In this document: positions 29,998 to 31,763 of the stretch, piece after piece
Numbering within the stretch: position 1 is the stretch's first letter
Layout: each line of letters opens with the position of its first letter
From: Zancudomyces culisetae
Taxonomy: Eukaryota; Kickxellomycota; Harpellomycetes; Harpellales; Legeriomycetaceae
DNA: 31,763 bases
Direction: 5' to 3'
NCBI GenBank assembly: GCA_001969505.1
Contig: LSSK01000119.1
Span: forward strand, 1-31,763
Program-made: the position numbers and the translations under genes
The notes under the pieces: generated by a model
What the model was told of the DNA's origin: nothing
The model's input: only the letters and a program-made list of their open reading frames with translations
Databases searched by the model: none

Positions 29998-31696
29998 GTT
30001 CGAGTCGAATATCTATACTGTTCTTTTTTGTTGGTAAAAATAAAACTACCTCAAGTTATTAAGGAGAATTAGGATGTTGTAAATTACTTTTCCATGTCAC
30101 TCTTTCATTTTTCCTTTTATATAAAATTTTTTACTGTAAATATTGGGTCCTGTTTTTCTTTTTTTACTATTGGATTAATCTTTGGATTTTGGAAAAGCCC
30201 ATTTTACTCAAGCGCCATAAGGTATAAGCAAACAGAAAATGTATTATTACATAAACTGGGAGATTTAGAGTAAACTAGTAAAAAACAACATGATTCGAGA
30301 TGTTGAGATATGTCTTTACAATTTTACGTAAATTTTAAAGCAATTGGTTTAATAAAAACAAAACAAATCACCTTGGCTAGGATAGGCTTAGATTAATTAC
30401 AATATTTTTTTAGTTAAGCGTGAAATGACGTCTTTTGATGCCTTATGGATCGAAAAAGATATAGTTTATGAAATAATGGTAGTGATTGGGCGTATTAGCA
30501 ATGGCTTTTGTTGAGTTGCTGATGAATATAAGTGAAAATAAATTATCGCTGTTTTATTTCACCATAGTTTTGACTTGTTTGGGTGGTGAGTGGTCAATAA
30601 AATATTCGCTTTTTTAAGAGCTAAGAGTCGATTATTATTGATAAGTTTTAGCTACCCAAAGAAATATAAATGCACAAACATACATGAAAAAGATTATTGT
30701 AAAAAACCTAATAATAATAACAATCAAACAAAGTCATGTTAATTATTAGACGAGTAAGTTGGGAAAAAACGAGATAAGGTACATGGTGGTGTTTTTCTGT
30801 ACAAATGTCGGTGAGCAAGCGCTATTCGACGATAATTTCAAATACCAATTTTTCCATTATTTTTAATGGAAGGATTAACCAACTTTGCTGAAAATTTTTG
30901 CAAAGTCGCGAGTGTGGTGATTTTCCTTTTGAACCCAAAAGTCAGCTGTGGGCTTTTCACAAAGTCATAATAATCCCATCAGCTCCCCCTCTCCCAAAAA
31001 AAAGTTGTAAAAATACGAGCAAACAAATGTCGGAATAAAATTCATGTTATTCAAGAAAAAATATTCAGGTTCATATTGTTACAGGTTGTTGAGATACACG
31101 ATTAATTTTCTGAAACGCAACAGCTTTGCGCAATGATAGCCGGGTAATCAAAATCAGTAAACTTTGGCACACTAAAATGTATACTTTTTCTCAATAAAAT
31201 CAACACCCACTACCCCTAAGAGTTGTATCAGACGTTAGCTTAGCAGTAAATCAAGTTGTAGATAACCCAAATTATCAAGTTGTGGATAGAGCTGGCCCAC
31301 CAACAGAAAAATATGCTCTTTGTTTTTGAGGATGCGGTAAAGCGAGAAGTTATCTAGCTGGGGTATTTGTGGCACAGATATATAAGCAATAACTGTGCAA
31401 AATAATACATTAATCAGTGAAACCACGTATTGAATTTCTATAATTTCCCAGTTCCCAATTTGTATAATACTCGAATTTGGGAGAGGGAGAATTCAAGTAG
31501 TACCAGCTACACAAGATATACTTTTTTACCCAAAAAAAGTAAAGAAAGCAACAAGATGTATTAATTTTAAGCTGATTTTGTTTTATGAATATTTAGAATG
31601 AGTAAACTTAAATTATTGCTCTGGACTTGTGAAAGCCGTAATATGTAATATTAATAACAGACAAACAAAATTATATATAATCTTATGTCGTAAACT
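29998..31696. other. Long noncoding stretch, no gene supported
   Basis: About 1.7 kb. The left end is the promoter of the secreted repeat protein. The rest may be intron or terminator of the gene entering from the right edge. A minus frame at 31235-31426 contains two 'PQLDN' strings but starts at a non-ATG codon and has no family match I know. Confidence 0.45.
30115..30126 (-). promoter_or_regulatory. Possible TATA box of the secreted repeat protein
   Basis: The near-palindromic TTTTATATAAAA lies about 120 bases upstream of the ATG at 29997. That spacing is typical for a yeast TATA element, and inducible cell-wall or secreted-protein genes are often TATA-driven. It is assigned from sequence only. 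Confidence 0.4.
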
Positions 31697-31763
31697 TACG
31701 TTTACGGAATACGATATTGCAATCTTTGTCAGGGTTTTCTGGGCATCTGGTGATGTATATTTT
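31697..31763 (-). CDS. Possible partial exon of a minus-strand gene cut by the right edge
   Basis: The last 67 bases read on the minus strand as open in two frames and run into a perfect GTAAGT donor at 31696-31691. They are less AT-rich than the noncoding DNA to their left. One frame gives 'ITRCPENPDKDCNIVF', the other 'SPDAQKTLTKIAISYSVN'. I cannot choose the frame or name the product, and no downstream exon was recognised in the window. Confidence 0.35.

Noticed and set aside
31235-31426. Minus-strand ORF with repeated PQLDN strings
   Set aside because: Non-ATG start and 63 codons; no family match and no splice model linking it to the edge exon.
1-31763. tRNA, rRNA, transposon, LTR or CRISPR signals
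   Set aside because: Scanned by eye on both strands for box-B-like elements, terminal repeats and regular spacer arrays; none found.

Overview
The window is ordinary nuclear chromosome from an AT-rich ascomycete yeast, most likely an intron-rich, early-branching member of Saccharomycotina. The yeast-type genes MSS51, NTR2, APL2 and GPI18 point this way. I rebuilt 19 short spliceosomal introns (46 to 173 nt) in six genes by hand; every donor begins GTA, and several have CTAAC/CTAAT-like branch points close to the acceptor. CTG sits at conserved leucine positions in the beta-adaptin and the dioxygenase, so this does not look like a CUG-Ser species. The species itself cannot be read from the window. 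I see no tRNA, rRNA, transposon, CRISPR array or horizontally acquired island.

Layout, left to right. 0.2-4 kb: three minus-strand genes, mitochondrial ribosomal protein uL23m, MSS51 (one intron) and an unknown two-helix membrane protein. 4-6.1 kb: no recognisable gene. 6.2-8.5 kb (+): the AP-1 beta-adaptin APL2 (three exons), convergent with a 1044-residue DEDDh exonuclease of the Gfd2/YDR514C type (8.7-11.9 kb, -). 12.6-14.7 kb (-): long-chain acyl-CoA synthetase. 15.8-16.1 kb (-): dithiol glutaredoxin, divergent from NTR2 (16.6-17.8 kb, +, two exons). 17.9-21.9 kb (-): SLX4 in three exons, interrupted by a run of N that looks like an assembly artefact. 23.95-26.0 kb (+): a mitochondrial trimethyllysine dioxygenase in nine exons, convergent with GPI18 (26.2-28.4 kb, -, six exons). 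29.4-30.0 kb (-): a secreted Ser/Thr-repeat protein. The last 67 bases look like an exon of a minus-strand gene running off the right edge.

The genes serve unrelated housekeeping roles: mitochondrial translation and COX1 expression, vesicle coats, nucleic-acid processing, lipid activation, redox, spliceosome recycling, DNA repair, carnitine synthesis and GPI-anchor synthesis. They do not form a pathway or cluster. The most useful results are the spliced gene models, which single-ORF calling would miss or split, and the evidence that the N gap in SLX4 is false: 196 bp are repeated on both sides of it with one synonymous difference. Points of biological interest are the paired UBZ4-like zinc fingers in a yeast Slx4, possible SUMO- and PCNA-binding motifs in the long N-terminus of the exonuclease, and a five-base first coding exon in the dioxygenase gene.
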